Assembly (NCBI RefSeq): GCF_023078455.1
Contig: NZ_CP095740.1
Location: 4,390,001 to 4,454,000 of the forward strand
Length of the DNA: 64,000 nucleotides
From: Luteibacter aegosomatis
Lineage (GTDB): Bacteria; Pseudomonadota; Gammaproteobacteria; Xanthomonadales; Rhodanobacteraceae
Reading direction: 5' to 3'
The position numbers and the translations under genes were made by a program. The notes under the pieces were generated by a model. It was given only the letters and a program-made list of their open reading frames with translations, was not told where the DNA came from and did not search any database. Numbering within the stretch: position 1 is the first letter of the stretch; each line of letters opens with the position of its first letter. This document shows positions 63,285 through 64,000 of the stretch, one piece after another.

Positions 63285-64000
63285 ATGAGCGACCGTTCGG
63301 ACACCCCCACCGCCCCCATCCTCCTCGCCGATTACCGCCCGCCTGCGTGGGCGGTGGAACACGTGGAACTGGCCTTCGACCTGGGGATCGATCGCACCGA
63401 GGTCACCGCCCGCCTCGAGGTGAGGCGCGTGGCCGACGAGCCCATCCGCCTGAACGGCGAGGGGCTCGAACTGCTCGAGCTGACGGTGGACGGCCGACCG
63501 CTCGGCGAAGGGGAGTACATTCTTGCGAACGGCGTGCTCGAACTGGCCATTGAGGGCGAGCGCGGCACCATCGGCACGCGGGTCGCGCTGAAACCGGCCG
63601 AGAACACCGCGTTCGAAGGCCTCTACCTTTCCGGCAGCCGCGAAGCGGGTTTCCTGCTCACCCAGTGCGAGGCCGAGGGCTTCCGCCACATCACCTTCTT
63701 CCCCGATCGTCCGGACGTGCTGTCGAAGTACACGGTCACCCTGCGCGCCGACAAGGCACGCTTCCCGGTGCTGCTCGCCGGCGGCAATCCCGATGGCGAC
63801 GGCGACCTTCCCGACGGTCGCCACTGGGCCCGTTTCGTCGATCCGCATCCCAAGCCCAGCTACCTGTTCGCCCTGGTCGCCGGACGCCTGGAACGCATCA
63901 GCCGCGAACACGTGACGGCCGACGGCCGCACCGTGGCGCTGCACATCTGGGCCGAGCCCGACGCGATCGACCGCTGCGACTACGCGATGGACTCGCTCGT
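63285..64000 (+). CDS. pepN: Aminopeptidase N (3' end outside window)
   Basis: The first 238 residues of a large M1-family zinc aminopeptidase. The frame is open to the window edge. The N-terminal beta-domain reads LLADYRPPAWAVEHVELAFD, followed by AFEGLYLSGSREAGFLLTQC and EGFRHITFFPDRPDVLSKYT, typical of E. coli-type PepN. FVDPHPKPSYLFALVAGRLE follows. The GAMEN and HExxH motifs would lie beyond the window. No signal peptide, as expected for the cytoplasmic enzyme. Confidence 0.94.
   Translation, partial: MSDRSDTPTAPILLADYRPPAWAVEHVELAFDLGIDRTEVTARLEVRRVADEPIRLNGEGLELLELTVDGRPLGEGEYILANGVLELAIEGERGTIGTRVALKPAENTAFEGLYLSGSREAGFLLTQCEAEGFRHITFFPDRPDVLSKYTVTLRADKARFPVLLAGGNPDGDGDLPDGRHWARFVDPHPKPSYLFALVAGRLERISREHVTADGRTVALHIWAEPDAIDRCDYAMDSL

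Overview
The window is GC-rich bacterial DNA, densely coding, with ATGA and TGATG gene overlaps and Shine-Dalgarno starts. The gene set suggests a Xanthomonadales-type gammaproteobacterium, most likely Rhodanobacteraceae (Luteibacter/Dyella-like). Reasons are the REP palindromes with a GTGGGAGC core, ThrA-type homoserine dehydrogenase, a BirA-type operator before bioB, and several TonB-dependent receptors. The genus is inference. I saw no tRNA, rRNA, CRISPR array, insertion sequence or prophage.

Layout. 1-5.3 kb: LytTR membrane regulator (cut by the window edge), an unknown small protein, an M61 peptidase and a small outer-membrane barrel. 5.4-11.1 kb: a 1604-residue YadA-like trimeric autotransporter adhesin and a lipoprotein combining a BamE-like and an OmpA-like domain. 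11.1-14.6 kb: glutathione transferase, two small exported proteins, amino-acid permease. 14.8-22.3 kb: a phosphate-ester scavenging block of glycerophosphodiester phosphodiesterase, TonB receptor, type I phosphodiesterase and CpdB-like nucleotidase. 22.4-26.1 kb: threonine operon (homoserine dehydrogenase, thrB, thrC) preceded by a threonine-rich leader peptide. 26.2-37.1 kb: a nearly complete leucine/isoleucine/valine operon, leuA-ilvE-leuC-leuD-leuB-ilvD-ilvC-ilvB-ilvH, preceded by a leucine-rich leader peptide and a textbook attenuator. 37.1-39.3 kb: DoxX protein, SDR protein and an AraC regulator. 39.6-45.3 kb: mannitol-type ABC transporter and mannitol 2-dehydrogenase. 45.3-53.0 kb: small acidic protein, YfhO-like membrane protein, ubiA, a frameshifted TonB receptor and a PHP-type hydrolase. 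53.1-58.8 kb: ComF, a small membrane protein, and biotin genes bioB-bioF-trhO-bioH-bioC behind a BirA-like operator. 58.8-64 kb: DUF72, tag, DMT exporter, PLP dehydratase, aldose epimerase-like protein and the start of pepN.

The most notable signals are the two amino-acid leader peptides. Both appear to start almost at the predicted transcription start, so they may be leaderless. Others are a homoserine dehydrogenase without its aspartokinase half, a LeuA without its C-terminal feedback domain, and REP palindromes that supply the stop codons and C-terminal residues of two convergent genes. A one-base frameshift also breaks a TonB receptor.
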